Shown one piece after another: positions 1 to 10,529 of a stretch of DNA of 64,000 nucleotides. Numbering within the stretch: the stretch's first letter is position 1; every line of letters begins with the position of its first letter. The stretch comes from Acuticoccus sp. I52.16.1 (GTDB lineage Bacteria > Pseudomonadota > Alphaproteobacteria > Rhizobiales > Amorphaceae). The stretch is from positions 620,001 through 684,000 of the forward strand of contig NZ_CP094828.1 in NCBI RefSeq assembly GCF_022865125.1. Direction: 5' to 3'. The translations under genes and the position numbers were made by a program. The notes below the pieces were generated by a model. It searched no databases. It saw only the letters and a list, made by a program, of their open reading frames with translations, and was not told where the DNA came from.

Positions 1-227
1 TCGCGCCCCACCCCGCCCTTCAGCATGACGTTGGCCATCAAGAGGAAGAGCGGCACGGCGACGAGGACGAACGAGTCCATCGCCGACAGGAGCCCCGCCG
101 GCGCCATCAGCGGCGAGAAGCCGCCGAGCGCCAGGAGGATGATGCCGAGCCCGCCCAGAACGAAGGCGACGGGGATACCCGTCAACAACAGCAGGAAGAG
201 CGCGACGAGAATGGCAATCGAGATCAC
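1..227 (-). CDS. dctM: TRAP transporter large permease DctM, N-terminal part (cut by window edge)
   Basis: The 75 visible residues are hydrophobic and match the start of the 12-13-helix DctM/SiaM subunit of tripartite TRAP transporters, which forms the translocation channel in the inner membrane and is driven by an ion gradient. Visible pieces are a first helix (ISIAILVALFLLLLTGIPVA) and the family-typical SFVLVAVPLFLLMANVMLKG. The GTG start has an AGGAGG ribosome site 7 nt upstream, which fixes the start. The gene follows dctP and dctQ on the same strand, but 203 nt separate it from dctQ, where these two genes usually touch. The remainder lies outside the window. Confidence 0.9.
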   Translation of the reverse strand, partial: MISIAILVALFLLLLTGIPVAFVLGGLGIILLALGGFSPLMAPAGLLSAMDSFVLVAVPLFLLMANVMLKGGVGR

Positions 228-379
228 GGGCGGGCCTCCTCGGTCGGACGCCCGGCCGCGACGGTGCGTGCGCGGCCCGCCTCTATCGGCGCCGCCGGCG
301 TGAAGACCACCGGGTCGAGATGTTCGGGATCCCAAATATGATCAAAGAACAACTTTGAGTGTCCCATTGTGAGCCGCAT
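224..379 (-). CDS. Possible small protein between dctQ and dctM
   Basis: This frame fills most of the unusual gap between dctQ and dctM. Its stop overlaps the dctM start (GTGA), the arrangement seen at translationally coupled junctions. Counted from the ATG at 379 it would encode about 51 residues beginning MRLTMGHSKLFF. A GTG start at 421 or an ATG at 367 are also possible, and none has a strong ribosome site. The product has no signal peptide or membrane helix and I do not recognise it. It may be a real linker gene or chance coding capacity in GC-rich DNA. Confidence 0.25.
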   Translation of the reverse strand: MRLTMGHSKLFFDHIWDPEHLDPVVFTPAAPIEAGRARTVAAGRPTEEARP

Positions 380-430
380 CTCGCAAATTCGGGTGCCGGC
401 CGCCGGGTCGGGGCGAGCCACGAAGGGGGG

Positions 431-925
431 TCAGAGTTCGATGTGATCGGACGCGGCGGTGGCCACACCCTGGCGCGGGACCGCGAAGATCAGCGCCACC
501 GCCTGGATGGCGATCAGCGCGAAACCGAGCGGCACCGAGGCCTGGCTCACCCACGACGGCAGGTCGAGCATCGACCCCACGGTGCGACCGCGCTCGAACG
601 AGTTCCAGGCGATCGGCGTGCCGTGCCAGGCCACGAAGCCGGAGATCACCGCCACGAAGACGAGGCTGAACACCTCCATCACGTTGCGCAGTGCCGGGGG
701 CAGCTTTTCGGTGATGACCGTGACGCGGATGTGGTCGCCCCCGCGAAGGAGGGCCGCGCTCCCGATGAACACGGCCCAGATCATCGCCAGGCGCGAGAGC
801 TCTTCGGCCCAGATCGTCGGCGCGTTGAAGAAGTAACGCGCCACGACCTCGTATGTGAGCATGACACCGATCGCGAACAGGAGAACCGACGCGATCGCCG
901 CCGTGACCTGAGCCACTCCCCGCAT
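431..925 (-). CDS. dctQ: TRAP transporter small permease DctQ
   Basis: The protein has 164 residues, the usual DctQ size, and four predicted membrane helices at about residues 7-29, 42-60, 84-104 and 126-148. Diagnostic for the family is the first-helix end (YEVVARYFFNAPTIWAEEL), where the conserved ARYFF and the Trp/Glu pair sit. DctQ is the membrane partner between the periplasmic receptor and DctM. The gene lies 9 nt after the dctP stop, consistent with one transcript. Substrate cannot be inferred from this subunit. Confidence 0.92.
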   Translation of the reverse strand: MRGVAQVTAAIASVLLFAIGVMLTYEVVARYFFNAPTIWAEELSRLAMIWAVFIGSAALLRGGDHIRVTVITEKLPPALRNVMEVFSLVFVAVISGFVAWHGTPIAWNSFERGRTVGSMLDLPSWVSQASVPLGFALIAIQAVALIFAVPRQGVATAASDHIEL

Positions 926-934
926 GGCAGTTCC

Positions 935-1927
935 TTAGAGGTTCTTGGCCGCGTCGTAGACCGTCTGGCCGAGGTCGCCCGACTCCGACAGCCACTTCTC
1001 GATCACCGGCTGCGAGGCGGTCTTCCAGGCCTCGATCTCCTCCGGCGTCGGGTCGTAGACCGTCATGCCGTGCTCTTCGGCCTGCGCGTAGGCGTCGGCC
1101 TCGATCTGGCTCATCTCGTCACGGACCGACGTCTCGGCCGCGCCGGCCGCCTCGGTGATCCACATCTGCTCCTGCTCGGAGAGACCTTCCCACCAGTCCT
1201 GGTTGACGACGACGATGAACTCGATGTCGGCGACGTTGACGCGGGTGATGGTGTCCATCACGTCCCACAGCGAGCGCGAGGAGACGCCCGACACACCCGT
1301 CATGCCGACGTCGACCGTGCCGCGCTGGTAGGCGAGGAACTGCTCGGAGCCGGAGATGAGGGTGGGCGCACCGCCGACGGTGTCGATCCACTCGCCCAGC
1401 CACTTGCCGAACACGCGCGCCTTCTTGTTCGCCATGTCCTCGGGCGTGGCGATGGGCTCGTCGTTCGACAGGAGGACGACCGAGCCGTACGCCTGCCACC
1501 ACAGCACCTTGTTGCCGGTCTCGGCGATGGCGTCGTCGATCGCCGAGCGAACCGGCGAGCCCGGCGCCACGGCCGCGCGGACCTTTTCCTCGGTGTTGAG
1601 GAGGAAGGGCATGTAGAAGACGTCGACCGCCGGAATTTCGCCGACGAAGCGCGTCAGCGAGGCCACGCCCGCCTCGATCTGGCCGGAGCCGACCGCCTCG
1701 GGCACCTCGTTGTCCTTGTAGAGCTGGGCCGAGTCGTAGATCTCGACGTTGATCTCGCCCTCGGAGATCTTCTCGACCTCCTCCTTGAAGAACAGGAGGT
1801 TCTGGCCGAGGTGCGACTTCAGCGGAAGCTGCAGTGTGATGCGCATCGTGGTCTCGGCCGACGCGGGCAGCGACAGTCCGGCGAGCGCCACGCCGGCGAG
1901 CGCGCCGGCGATCCATTTCTTCGTCAT
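935..1927 (-). CDS. dctP: TRAP transporter periplasmic substrate-binding protein DctP
   Basis: The product is 330 residues with a Sec signal peptide (MTKKWIAGALAGVALAGLSL, cleavage probably after ASA). This is followed by a DctP fold containing the family segments QLPLKSHLGQNLLFFKEEVE, NKKARVFGKWLGEWIDTVGG and QFLAYQRGTVDVGMTGVSG. It would capture an organic acid in the periplasm and deliver it to DctQM. The chosen ATG has AGGGAGGA three bases upstream; an in-frame start 18 codons earlier would spoil the signal peptide. It is the first gene of the minus-strand dctPQM set. The ligand is unknown: the clade-defining Arg cannot be placed with certainty by eye. Confidence 0.92.
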   Translation of the reverse strand: MTKKWIAGALAGVALAGLSLPASAETTMRITLQLPLKSHLGQNLLFFKEEVEKISEGEINVEIYDSAQLYKDNEVPEAVGSGQIEAGVASLTRFVGEIPAVDVFYMPFLLNTEEKVRAAVAPGSPVRSAIDDAIAETGNKVLWWQAYGSVVLLSNDEPIATPEDMANKKARVFGKWLGEWIDTVGGAPTLISGSEQFLAYQRGTVDVGMTGVSGVSSRSLWDVMDTITRVNVADIEFIVVVNQDWWEGLSEQEQMWITEAAGAAETSVRDEMSQIEADAYAQAEEHGMTVYDPTPEEIEAWKTASQPVIEKWLSESGDLGQTVYDAAKNL

Positions 1928-2026
1928 AGGTCCTCCCTGGGATGCGCCGTTGGCTCGGCGCCGTCTCATTGTCGCCACCATGGGCGAACAAGGAGGCCAT
2001 ATGTCAAGTGGTTGAGCGATGAACCC

Positions 2027-2362
2027 TCAGGCGACGGCCGCCAGCGGAACCGTTTCGGCCGGCATCTCGCCCATGCCGCGACCGGTGCGGCCCCAGTTGC
2101 GCCCCGGCGCGTTCAGCCACGACTGCGCATTGTGCGACAGGCCCGAGCACACGTCGCGCTGCAACGCGCCGACGAAGGTCTTGTCTCCCGGCGCGAGAAT
2201 GGTGCGGATGAGGCGCGTCACGGTCTCGCTGTCCCGCGCCGAATCGATCAGCCAGAACTCGGAACCGACGCGATAGACGTCGTTGAAGAGGACACGCAGC
2301 CGAAGATCGACGCCGGAGCCGTCGCGGTTGCGGGGGGACACGAACACCGAGTGGATTGCCAT
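2027..2362 (-). CDS. Conserved-looking hypothetical protein, 111 aa
   Basis: I do not recognise this protein. It is soluble, has no signal peptide or membrane segment, and mixes charged and hydrophobic residues like a folded small domain (VDLRLRVLFNDVYRVGSEFW and SETVTRLIRTILAPGDKTFV). The ATG is preceded by GGAGCGAGG, a fair ribosome site. The stop lies 99 nt upstream of the TRAP receptor start on the same strand, so co-transcription is possible. It is divergent from the ABC-F gene at 2531. Function cannot be assigned. Confidence 0.65.
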   Translation of the reverse strand: MAIHSVFVSPRNRDGSGVDLRLRVLFNDVYRVGSEFWLIDSARDSETVTRLIRTILAPGDKTFVGALQRDVCSGLSHNAQSWLNAPGRNWGRTGRGMGEMPAETVPLAAVA

Positions 2363-2530
2363 CTGCCTCGCTCCATTCTTGGTTGATCAAGCGTGACCAA
2401 TTCTGGTTAACGCCCTCCTAACGAGCGTCGGCGGTGACGCTCACCGGCGTGTCGAGGCTGGGGAAAAATCCACCGCGCCAACCCCGCGGCGACCCTTGTA
2501 GCGGCCCACCGCCACGCATATTAGCGAGCC

Positions 2531-4345
<1,815 letters not shown>

Positions 4346-4376
4346 TCCGCCGTCGCGGCGGCCGGAGCCACGCCCG

Positions 4377-5174
4377 GTGACCGCCTCTCCGCCCCCCATC
4401 CGCGTCACGGACCCGGACGACCCGGCGATCGCGCTCTTCCGCGACATCCGCGAGCGGGACAGGATCGGCCGGGACGGTGTCTTCATCGCCGAGGGGCTCT
4501 CGGTGCTGACGGTGCTCTTGGAGCGTTCGCCGCTGGAGACGCTGGCGCTGCTGGTCGAGGAGAGCCGGGTGGCGCGCCTCCCCGTGCTGGCACGCCGGGG
4601 CGCCGCGCCGCTCTACGTGGCCCCGCAGAGCGTCGTCGACACGATCGCCGGCTTCCACCTGCATCGCGGGATCCTCGCCGCCGGCCGGGTCCCGGCGCCG
4701 CGCCCGCTGGCCGCGCTGCCGGCGGGACCGCTGCGCCTGCCGGTGCTGGTCAACCTCGCCAATCACGACAATGTCGGCGGCATCTACCGCAATGCGGCCG
4801 CGTTCGGTGCGGCGGGCGTGGCGATCGACGCGACGACGGCCAACCCCTTTTACCGCAAGGCGATCCGTGTCGGCGCGGGGGCCCCGCTGACGGTACCGAC
4901 CTACACCGCCGGGGACGATCTCGTGGCTGCGCTGCGTGCGGCCGGCCTCACCCCCTACGCGCTGACACCGGGTGCCGACGCCCGCCTCGGCGCCACGCCG
5001 CTCGCCGAACGCGCGGCCTTCCTGCTGGGCACGGAGGGCCCCGGCCTGCCCGAGGCGCTGATCGCATCGGCCGAGCCGCTGGCGATCGCGATCGCGCCGG
5101 GCGTCGACAGCCTCAACGTCGCGACCACCGCCGGCATCGCGCTCCACGCCCACGCCCTGCAACACGGCCTGTAG
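4377..5174 (+). CDS. SpoU (TrmH/RlmB) family RNA 2'-O-ribose methyltransferase
   Basis: The 265-residue product shows all three motifs of the SpoU branch of SPOUT methyltransferases, which methylate ribose 2'-hydroxyls of tRNA or rRNA using S-adenosylmethionine. They are NHDNVGGIYRNAAAFG (motif 1), FLLGTEGPGLP (motif 2) and DSLNVATTAGIALH (motif 3, forming the knot and cofactor site). The N-terminal third (4-100) resembles the substrate-binding domain, with IRERDRIGRDGVFIAEG. The gene starts with GTG 31 nt after uup and is probably co-transcribed with it. Whether the target is 23S rRNA or tRNA cannot be decided by eye. Confidence 0.9.
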   Translation: MTASPPPIRVTDPDDPAIALFRDIRERDRIGRDGVFIAEGLSVLTVLLERSPLETLALLVEESRVARLPVLARRGAAPLYVAPQSVVDTIAGFHLHRGILAAGRVPAPRPLAALPAGPLRLPVLVNLANHDNVGGIYRNAAAFGAAGVAIDATTANPFYRKAIRVGAGAPLTVPTYTAGDDLVAALRAAGLTPYALTPGADARLGATPLAERAAFLLGTEGPGLPEALIASAEPLAIAIAPGVDSLNVATTAGIALHAHALQHGL

Positions 5175-5262
5175 CCGACCCACGGCGAACTCTCGCAAGG
5201 ATGCGCAGGCGGCGTCGCGGCCGACGTGCCGGGCGCGCCGGGCGCCGCCGATGCGCGGCGGG

Positions 5263-5496
5263 TCAGGCGACCGAAGGCGGTTCGCTGCGCTGGAGGGGGA
5301 GGACGTTCGCCTCGGTCATGGCGGAATGGTCGGCCCGGAGGGCCTGGTCGCGGAGGCGCTCCAGAAGCGCCTTCTCGCGCTGCGTCACCGCCCAGACGAT
5401 ACGCGGCGCGAGGTAGCGGGCGGCGACCCGCGGCGAGAGCCGGCAGACCATCCGACTCGCACACCAATAATTGCGCAACTCGTAGCTTACGGACAT
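5263..5496 (-). CDS. Small hypothetical protein, 77 aa
   Basis: A 77-residue frame starts with ATG, with AGGTGCAGGGCA upstream as a plausible ribosome site. The protein is basic in the middle (RLSPRVAARYLAPRIVWAVT) and has a helical, charged segment (QREKALLERLRDQALRADHS). It has no export signal or clear membrane helix. It is convergent with the SpoU gene and alone on its strand, with 219 nt to the apt stop. I do not recognise a family. Coding status rests mainly on the ribosome site and balanced composition. Confidence 0.5.
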   Translation of the reverse strand: MSVSYELRNYWCASRMVCRLSPRVAARYLAPRIVWAVTQREKALLERLRDQALRADHSAMTEANVLPLQRSEPPSVA

Positions 5497-5715
5497 TGCC
5501 CTGCACCTAAGTTCAGTGAATTGCCGATCAGGCTAACCTTTGGGTCATGGGCCAGAAAGGCCATCGGCGGAATAGCTGTTTGGCGGGAACCAAGCGGCGC
5601 GTCGTGTTGTTAAGTAAATTGGTCCACGATGTCAGCACCCTAGCACGTCCCGGAAATGACGACGGCCCGCCCGTTGTCCCCGATCGCGGGCCTCCCCGCC
5701 CCGCGACGGGACGCG

Positions 5716-6261
5716 TCAATGCCCCTCAAAGGCCATCACCGCGAAGGTGGCGACGCCGATGTCGGCCAGCCGCCGGGCGCCCCCCAGCTCGGGCAGGTCG
5801 ATCGCGAAGGCCGCCAGCGGCACCGTACCGCCGGCGCGCTGGATCAGCCGGGCCGCGGCGATCGCGGTGCCTCCGGTCGCGATCAGATCGTCCACCAGAA
5901 GCACCGTCGCGCCGCCGTCGGGAATGGCGTCCCTGTGGATTTCCACCTCGTCGGTGCCGTACTCCAGCGCGTACTCTTCGCGATAGACCTCGGCGGGGAG
6001 CTTGCCGCACTTGCGAATCGGCACGAACCCCTTGCCCATCTTCAGCGCCAGCGCGCCGCCCAGGATGAAGCCGCGCGCGTCGATCCCGGCGACGAGGTCG
6101 AACCCCTGCCCGGCCGCGTGCCCGGCGATCGCGTCCACCGTGCGCGCCAACCCGTCGGCGTCGCCGAACAGGGTCGTCACGTCACGGAAGACGATGCCCG
6201 TCTTGGGATAGTCGGGGATCGCCCGCACCATCTCGCGCAGGTCGCGCGTCGTCTGGCTCAT
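5716..6261 (-). CDS. apt: Adenine phosphoribosyltransferase
   Basis: The 181-residue protein is full length for Apt, which makes AMP and pyrophosphate from adenine and PRPP. Key signatures are the adenine-side RAIPDYPKTGIVFRDVT near the N terminus, the GIDARGFILGGALAL segment, and the PRPP-binding loop VLLVDDLIATGGTA at about 124-137. It starts 2 nt after the stop of the methylthioadenosine phosphorylase gene. The two steps are consecutive, because the phosphorylase releases adenine and Apt recycles it. It is the last gene of a minus-strand group that also contains truA, fmt and def. Confidence 0.96.
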   Translation of the reverse strand: MSQTTRDLREMVRAIPDYPKTGIVFRDVTTLFGDADGLARTVDAIAGHAAGQGFDLVAGIDARGFILGGALALKMGKGFVPIRKCGKLPAEVYREEYALEYGTDEVEIHRDAIPDGGATVLLVDDLIATGGTAIAAARLIQRAGGTVPLAAFAIDLPELGGARRLADIGVATFAVMAFEGH

Positions 6262-6263
6262 GG

Positions 6264-7136
6264 TCAGGTCCTGTGGAGGACGCGGCCGGCAACCGCGTCG
6301 AGTTTGGCGACGAGCGCCGGGTCGCGCGCTTCCGGCGCGGTGATGATGGCGAACTCCAGCGCCGTGTCCGACCCCGTGGAGCAGGGCTGGCGCGTCGGCG
6401 GGGTCGCCACGGCGAGGGCCTGGACCAGCGCGCGCGCCGCGTCGCCGTTGGCCCGCATGGTGGTGATGATCTGCTGGATGTCGACCTCGCCGTGGTCGGG
6501 GTGCCAGCTGTCGAAGTCTGTCACCATGGCGACGGTGGCGTAGGCGATCTCGGCCTCGCGGGCGAGCTTGGCCTCCGGCATGTTGGTCATGCCGATCACG
6601 TCCGCCCCCCAATTGCGGTAGAGGTGCGATTCGGCCAGCGAGGAGAACTGCGGCCCCTCCATCGCGAGGTAGGTCCCGCCGCGATGGCAGACGACGCCCG
6701 CGACGTCCGCCGCCGCGGCGATGCGGTCGCCCAAGTCGCGGCTGACGGGATGGGCCATCGACACATGCGCCACGCAGCCCGCCCCGAAGAACGACTTTTC
6801 GCGCGCGAAGGTGCGATCGATGAACTGGTCGACGATCACGAACGTCCCCGGCGGCAGGTCCTCGCGCAGCGAGCCGCAGGCCGAGAGCGAGACGAGGTCG
6901 GTCACACCGGCGCGCTTCATCACGTCGATGTTGGCGCGATAGTCGATCTGCGTCGGGCCGAGGCGGTGGCCGCGGCCGTGGCGGGGCATGAACACGATCC
7001 GGGTGTCCGCCAGGGTGCCGACGAGGACCCGGTCGGACGGCTCGCCCCACGGGCTTTCCACCGTCTCCCACGTCCCCTCGAGGCCTGGCAGGTCATAAAG
7101 TCCCGACCCGCCGATGATGCCGAGCACAACGTCCAT
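6264..7136 (-). CDS. mtnP: S-methyl-5'-thioadenosine phosphorylase
   Basis: The 290-residue enzyme belongs to the trimeric purine nucleoside phosphorylase/MTAP family and splits methylthioadenosine into adenine and 5-methylthioribose-1-phosphate. Visible family motifs are the phosphate loop GIIGGSGLYDL, MPRHGRGHRLGP, RANIDVMKRAGV, the substrate segment TYLAMEGPQFSS and IGMTNMPEAKLAREAEI. The Thr-Asn-Met-Pro-Glu stretch favours MTAP over guanosine-type phosphorylases. Its ATG overlaps the truA stop by one base (TGATG), and apt follows after 2 nt. This indicates translational coupling and a shared role in purine and methionine salvage. Confidence 0.93.
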   Translation of the reverse strand: MDVVLGIIGGSGLYDLPGLEGTWETVESPWGEPSDRVLVGTLADTRIVFMPRHGRGHRLGPTQIDYRANIDVMKRAGVTDLVSLSACGSLREDLPPGTFVIVDQFIDRTFAREKSFFGAGCVAHVSMAHPVSRDLGDRIAAAADVAGVVCHRGGTYLAMEGPQFSSLAESHLYRNWGADVIGMTNMPEAKLAREAEIAYATVAMVTDFDSWHPDHGEVDIQQIITTMRANGDAARALVQALAVATPPTRQPCSTGSDTALEFAIITAPEARDPALVAKLDAVAGRVLHRT

Positions 7137-7894
7137 CAGCTCTCCTCGTCCTCCTGCGGCGCGTAGTCGACGCGCGTCAAAACAAGGCCGACCGCCGGAG
7201 CGACCGGACCGCAGGCCGGCCGCGAGCGGGCCGCCAGCGCCGCCGCGACGTCCCGCGGCTGCCAGCGGCCGATGCCGACTTCGACCAGCGTGCCGACCAT
7301 GGACCGAACCTGATTGTGAAGGAAAGAGCGCGCGCTGGCCCGCACCTCGATCCGTTCGCCCGAACGCGTCACGTCGAGCCGGTCGAGCGTGCGCAGCGGG
7401 CTCTTGGCCTGACACTGCGCGGCGCGGAAGGTGGTGAAGTCGTGCCGGCCGACGAGGTGGGCGGCGGCCGCGTTCATCGCCGCGACGTCGAGCGGCTGCG
7501 GCACCCGCCATGCGGCACGCTCGAGCGCCAGCGGCGGCCGGCGGTTGACGATGCGGTAGAGGTAGTGCCGCGCGCGGGCGGAGTGGCGCGCGTCGAAGTC
7601 GTCGCCCACGCGCTCGGCCGAGAGGACGGCGACCGGCTCGGGCCGCAGGTGGGCGTTGACCGCGTCGCGCACGGTGTCGGCGCGCCAGTCCTTGGCGAGG
7701 TCGACGTGGGCCACCTGGCCGGTGGCGTGGACGCCGGTGTCGGTGCGCCCGGCGCCGTGGACGCGGGTCGCCGTGCCGACGAACTTCTCCAGCGCGTCCT
7801 CCAGCGCCTCCTGCACGGCGCGCCCGGTCTCCTGGCACTGCCAGCCGACATAAGGCGTCCCGTCATATTCGATGGTGAGCTTGTAGCGCGGCAC
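7136..7894 (-). CDS. truA: tRNA pseudouridine(38-40) synthase
   Basis: The 252-residue protein is TruA, which isomerises uridines 38-40 in the anticodon stem-loop. The start [19 protein letters not shown] and the catalytic-Asp motif [17 protein letters not shown] (Asp near residue 52) are diagnostic. Further family segments are [11 protein letters not shown] and [18 protein letters not shown] near the C terminus. It starts with GTG and has no strong ribosome site. It lies 102 nt after fmt and overlaps mtnP by one base. The def-fmt-truA order is common in alphaproteobacteria; the mtnP-apt extension is less so. Confidence 0.96.
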   Translation of the reverse strand: MPRYKLTIEYDGTPYVGWQCQETGRAVQEALEDALEKFVGTATRVHGAGRTDTGVHATGQVAHVDLAKDWRADTVRDAVNAHLRPEPVAVLSAERVGDDFDARHSARARHYLYRIVNRRPPLALERAAWRVPQPLDVAAMNAAAAHLVGRHDFTTFRAAQCQAKSPLRTLDRLDVTRSGERIEVRASARSFLHNQVRSMVGTLVEVGIGRWQPRDVAAALAARSRPACGPVAPAVGLVLTRVDYAPQEDEES

Positions 7895-7996
7895 GGCAGC
7901 TGGCGATCGGTTGCGGGGCGGCCTCGATGGCGGCGTCGCCGGCGGGCTCCCCCGGCCTAACCGGCAGCCGCGGCGAAGTCCATCTCGCCGCGCCGC

Positions 7997-8923
7997 TCAG
8001 CGCTCGAACCGGTCGCCCGGGCCGATGCGGGCGCCGCGCAGGAAGGCATCCGCCTCCACCGGCGACTTGCCGGCCCGCTGGACCCGCACGAGACGCACCG
8101 CGCCGCGCCCGCAGGCGACGGTCAGACGGTCGTCCAGCACCTCGCCCGGCGCGCCCGTCCCGTCGGCGAGGGTCGCGCGCAGCACCTTCAGCCGCTCCGG
8201 TTTGCCGCCGATCTCGATGGTCGCGTGGGCGCCCGGCATCGGGTTGAGGCCGTGGATGTGGTTGCGCACGGTCTCGGCGTCGGCGGTGAAGTCGATCGGC
8301 GCCTCGGCCTTGTCGATCTTGTGGGCGTAGGTGACACCCTCCTGCGGCTGCGGCGTCATCGTCAGCGCCTCGCGCTCCAGGCCGGCGAGGGCGCGGACCA
8401 TCAGGTCGGCGCCGAGGCGCGAGAGGCGGTCGGTCAGGTCGGCGGCGGTGTCGTCCGGTCCGATCGGCGTGCGCTCCACCATGGCGACCGGGCCGGTGTC
8501 GAGGCCCTTCTCCATGCGCATGACCGCAACGCCCGTCTGCGCGTCGCCGGCCATGATGGCGCGGGCGACCGGCGCCGCGCCACGCCAACGCGGCAGCAGC
8601 GAGGCGTGGACGTTGAAGGCCCCCAGGGGCGCCGAGTCGAGCACCGCCTGCGGCAGGATCAACCCGTAGGCGACGACCACCAGCACGTCCGCCTCCAGCG
8701 CCTCGATCGCGCCGGCCTCCTCTTTCAAGGACGTCGGATGGCGCACCTCGATGCCCAGCGCGTCGGCCGCCTCGTGCACCGCCGAGCGGCGCTCGGCCAT
8801 GCCGCGGCCGGCCGGACGCGGCGGCTGGGTGTAGACGGCCGGGATCTCGTGCCCCTGGCCGGCGATTTCCATGAACGTCGGCACCGCGAAGGAGGGCGTG
8901 CCCATGAAGACGACGCGCATCAT
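7997..8923 (-). CDS. fmt: Methionyl-tRNA formyltransferase
   Basis: The 308-residue protein formylates initiator Met-tRNA with 10-formyltetrahydrofolate. The N-terminal Rossmann domain has [16 protein letters not shown], the folate/catalytic segment [20 protein letters not shown] (Asn and His of the active site) and [12 protein letters not shown] carrying the catalytic Asp. The C-terminal OB-like domain (about 205-308) includes [13 protein letters not shown] and [11 protein letters not shown]. Two adjacent ATG codons can start it. It is 67 nt downstream of def, whose product removes the formyl group again. Confidence 0.97.
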   Translation of the reverse strand: MMRVVFMGTPSFAVPTFMEIAGQGHEIPAVYTQPPRPAGRGMAERRSAVHEAADALGIEVRHPTSLKEEAGAIEALEADVLVVVAYGLILPQAVLDSAPLGAFNVHASLLPRWRGAAPVARAIMAGDAQTGVAVMRMEKGLDTGPVAMVERTPIGPDDTAADLTDRLSRLGADLMVRALAGLEREALTMTPQPQEGVTYAHKIDKAEAPIDFTADAETVRNHIHGLNPMPGAHATIEIGGKPERLKVLRATLADGTGAPGEVLDDRLTVACGRGAVRLVRVQRAGKSPVEADAFLRGARIGPGDRFER

Positions 8924-8990
8924 GCCGTCACCCGCGGGCGAGCGGACGGACCGCGGCGCACCGGCTGCGCGAATCGGGTCGGGGTCACCA

Positions 8991-9506
8991 TCACGCGCCG
9001 AGCTTGGCTTGCTTGGCGAATTTCTTCAGCACCCGCTCCCGCTTCAGCCGGGAGAGATAGTCGACGAAGAGGACGCCGTTCAGGTGGTCGATCTCGTGCT
9101 GCAGGCAGGTGGCCAGCAGGCCGTCCGCGTCCACGGTCCGCTCCGCGCCCTCGCGGTCGAGGTAGCGCACGGTGACGCGGGCCGGACGCTCGACGTCTTC
9201 GGTATAGTCGGGGATCGACAGGCAGCCTTCTTCGTAGACGGAGGTTTCCTCCGAGCGGGCGACGATCTCGGGGTTGATCAGCACCATCGGCGCAGGCTCG
9301 GCGTCGTCCTCCGTCGCCACGTCCAGGACGACGAGGCGCTCCGAGATGCCGATCTGCGGCGCGGCGAGGCCGATGCCGGGCGCGGCATACATGGTCTCGA
9401 GCATATCGTCGGCCAGTGACTTGATCCGATCGTCGACGGCGGTCACAGGCTCTGCCACACGCCGCAGCACGGGATCGGGGATGATGAGGATCGGACGTTT
9501 CGCCAT
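8991..9506 (-). CDS. def: Peptide deformylase
   Basis: The 171-residue metalloenzyme removes the formyl group from nascent proteins. All three motifs are intact: [18 protein letters not shown] (metal-ligand Cys) and [13 protein letters not shown] (HExxH-type pair of His ligands with catalytic Glu). The start at [20 protein letters not shown] matches the family; an in-frame codon 18 residues earlier only adds a non-homologous tail. It is the first gene of def-fmt-truA-mtnP-apt and is divergent from the dehydrogenase at 9581, leaving a 74-nt shared promoter region. Confidence 0.96.
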   Translation of the reverse strand: MAKRPILIIPDPVLRRVAEPVTAVDDRIKSLADDMLETMYAAPGIGLAAPQIGISERLVVLDVATEDDAEPAPMVLINPEIVARSEETSVYEEGCLSIPDYTEDVERPARVTVRYLDREGAERTVDADGLLATCLQHEIDHLNGVLFVDYLSRLKRERVLKKFAKQAKLGA

Positions 9507-9580
9507 GGGCGGCAGATATGACGCGCGTGGGCGGCGGTCAATTGTCAAACGGCCCGCCAATTGCCTATGAGACCTCTACC

Positions 9581-10519
9581 ATGACAACGCTTTTCCTCTC
9601 CGCCGACTGGGGACAGGACGAATGGCTCGCCGCCTGGCAGGCCGTCGCCCCGAACCGCCCGCTCCTCGTCCACGGCCGGGACGACTACGACCCCGCCGGC
9701 ATCGACTACGCGCTGACCTGGAAGCCGCCGCGCGGCGTCCTGAAGACGCTGCCGAACCTGAAGGCGATCTTCAACATGGGCGCCGGCGTCGACGGGGTGA
9801 TCGCCGACCCGGAGTTTCCGGCCGTGCCGCTGGTGCGCCTCGTCGACCCGGACCTGACCTCGCGGATGGGCGAGTGGGTCGTCCTTCAGGTGCTCACTCA
9901 CTTCCGCCAGGCGCTCACCTACCTGGACTTCCAGGCGAAGCACGAGTGGACCGAGCTGACGCAGCCCGCCGCGCACTCCGCCCGCGTCGGGCTGATGGGC
10001 TACGGCACCCTCGCCCGCCACTGTGCGCCGATCCTCCTGGCGCTCGGCTTCAACGTCCACGGCTGGTCCCGCTCGCCCAAGTCGAGCGACATCACCCTCC
10101 ACTACGGCGACGACGGGCTCGACCATTTCCTCGCCCGGACCGACATCCTCGTCTCGCTGCTGCCGCTGACCGAGGGCACGCGCGGCATCCTCGACGCGGC
10201 GCTGATCGCCAAGCTCGGCGGCGGCAGTCCGCTGGGGCCGGTGCTCGTCAACGCCGGCCGCGGCGGCCTGCAGAACGAGGCGGACATCCTGGCCGCGCTG
10301 AGGTCGGGCGCGCTGAAGGGTGCCTCGCTCGACGTCTTCAACGAGGAGCCGCTGCCGGCGGGAGACCCGATGTGGGACGGGCCCAACCTCGTCATTACCC
10401 CCCACGTCGCGGCGGCCTCCGACCCGGAGGCCACCGTCGCCAACATCATCCGCCAGATCGACGCCTACGAGAGCGGCCAGCCGCTGCAGAACGTCGTCGA
10501 CCTCGCGCGCGGCTACTGA
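9581..10519 (+). CDS. ghrA: D-2-hydroxyacid dehydrogenase, GhrA type (glyoxylate/hydroxypyruvate reductase)
   Basis: The 312-residue protein fits the short D-isomer-specific 2-hydroxyacid dehydrogenases that reduce glyoxylate and hydroxypyruvate with NAD(P)H. The nucleotide-binding segment reads VGLMGYGTLARHCAPILLAL; the last Gly of GxGxxG is Ala. The catalytic Arg lies in LVNAGRGGLQNE, the acidic residue in GASLDVFNEEPLP, and the His in PNLVITPHVAAAS. The GhrA-like N-terminal segment FNMGAGVDGV is present. The dihydropyrimidinase gene follows after 10 nt, so the two are probably co-transcribed. The exact 2-oxoacid substrate is inferred. Confidence 0.85.
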   Translation: MTTLFLSADWGQDEWLAAWQAVAPNRPLLVHGRDDYDPAGIDYALTWKPPRGVLKTLPNLKAIFNMGAGVDGVIADPEFPAVPLVRLVDPDLTSRMGEWVVLQVLTHFRQALTYLDFQAKHEWTELTQPAAHSARVGLMGYGTLARHCAPILLALGFNVHGWSRSPKSSDITLHYGDDGLDHFLARTDILVSLLPLTEGTRGILDAALIAKLGGGSPLGPVLVNAGRGGLQNEADILAALRSGALKGASLDVFNEEPLPAGDPMWDGPNLVITPHVAAASDPEATVANIIRQIDAYESGQPLQNVVDLARGY

Positions 10520-10529
10520 GGAGAGTGAG

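Noticed and set aside
359-2386. A 675-codon open frame on the plus strand
   Set aside because: It lies opposite clearly real dctQ and dctP genes and is Arg/Asp/His-rich, typical of antisense frames in GC-rich DNA.
5640-5715. Possible terminator after apt
   Set aside because: GGCCCGC and GCGGGCC can pair, but the loop is long and no T run follows on the minus strand, so support is weak.
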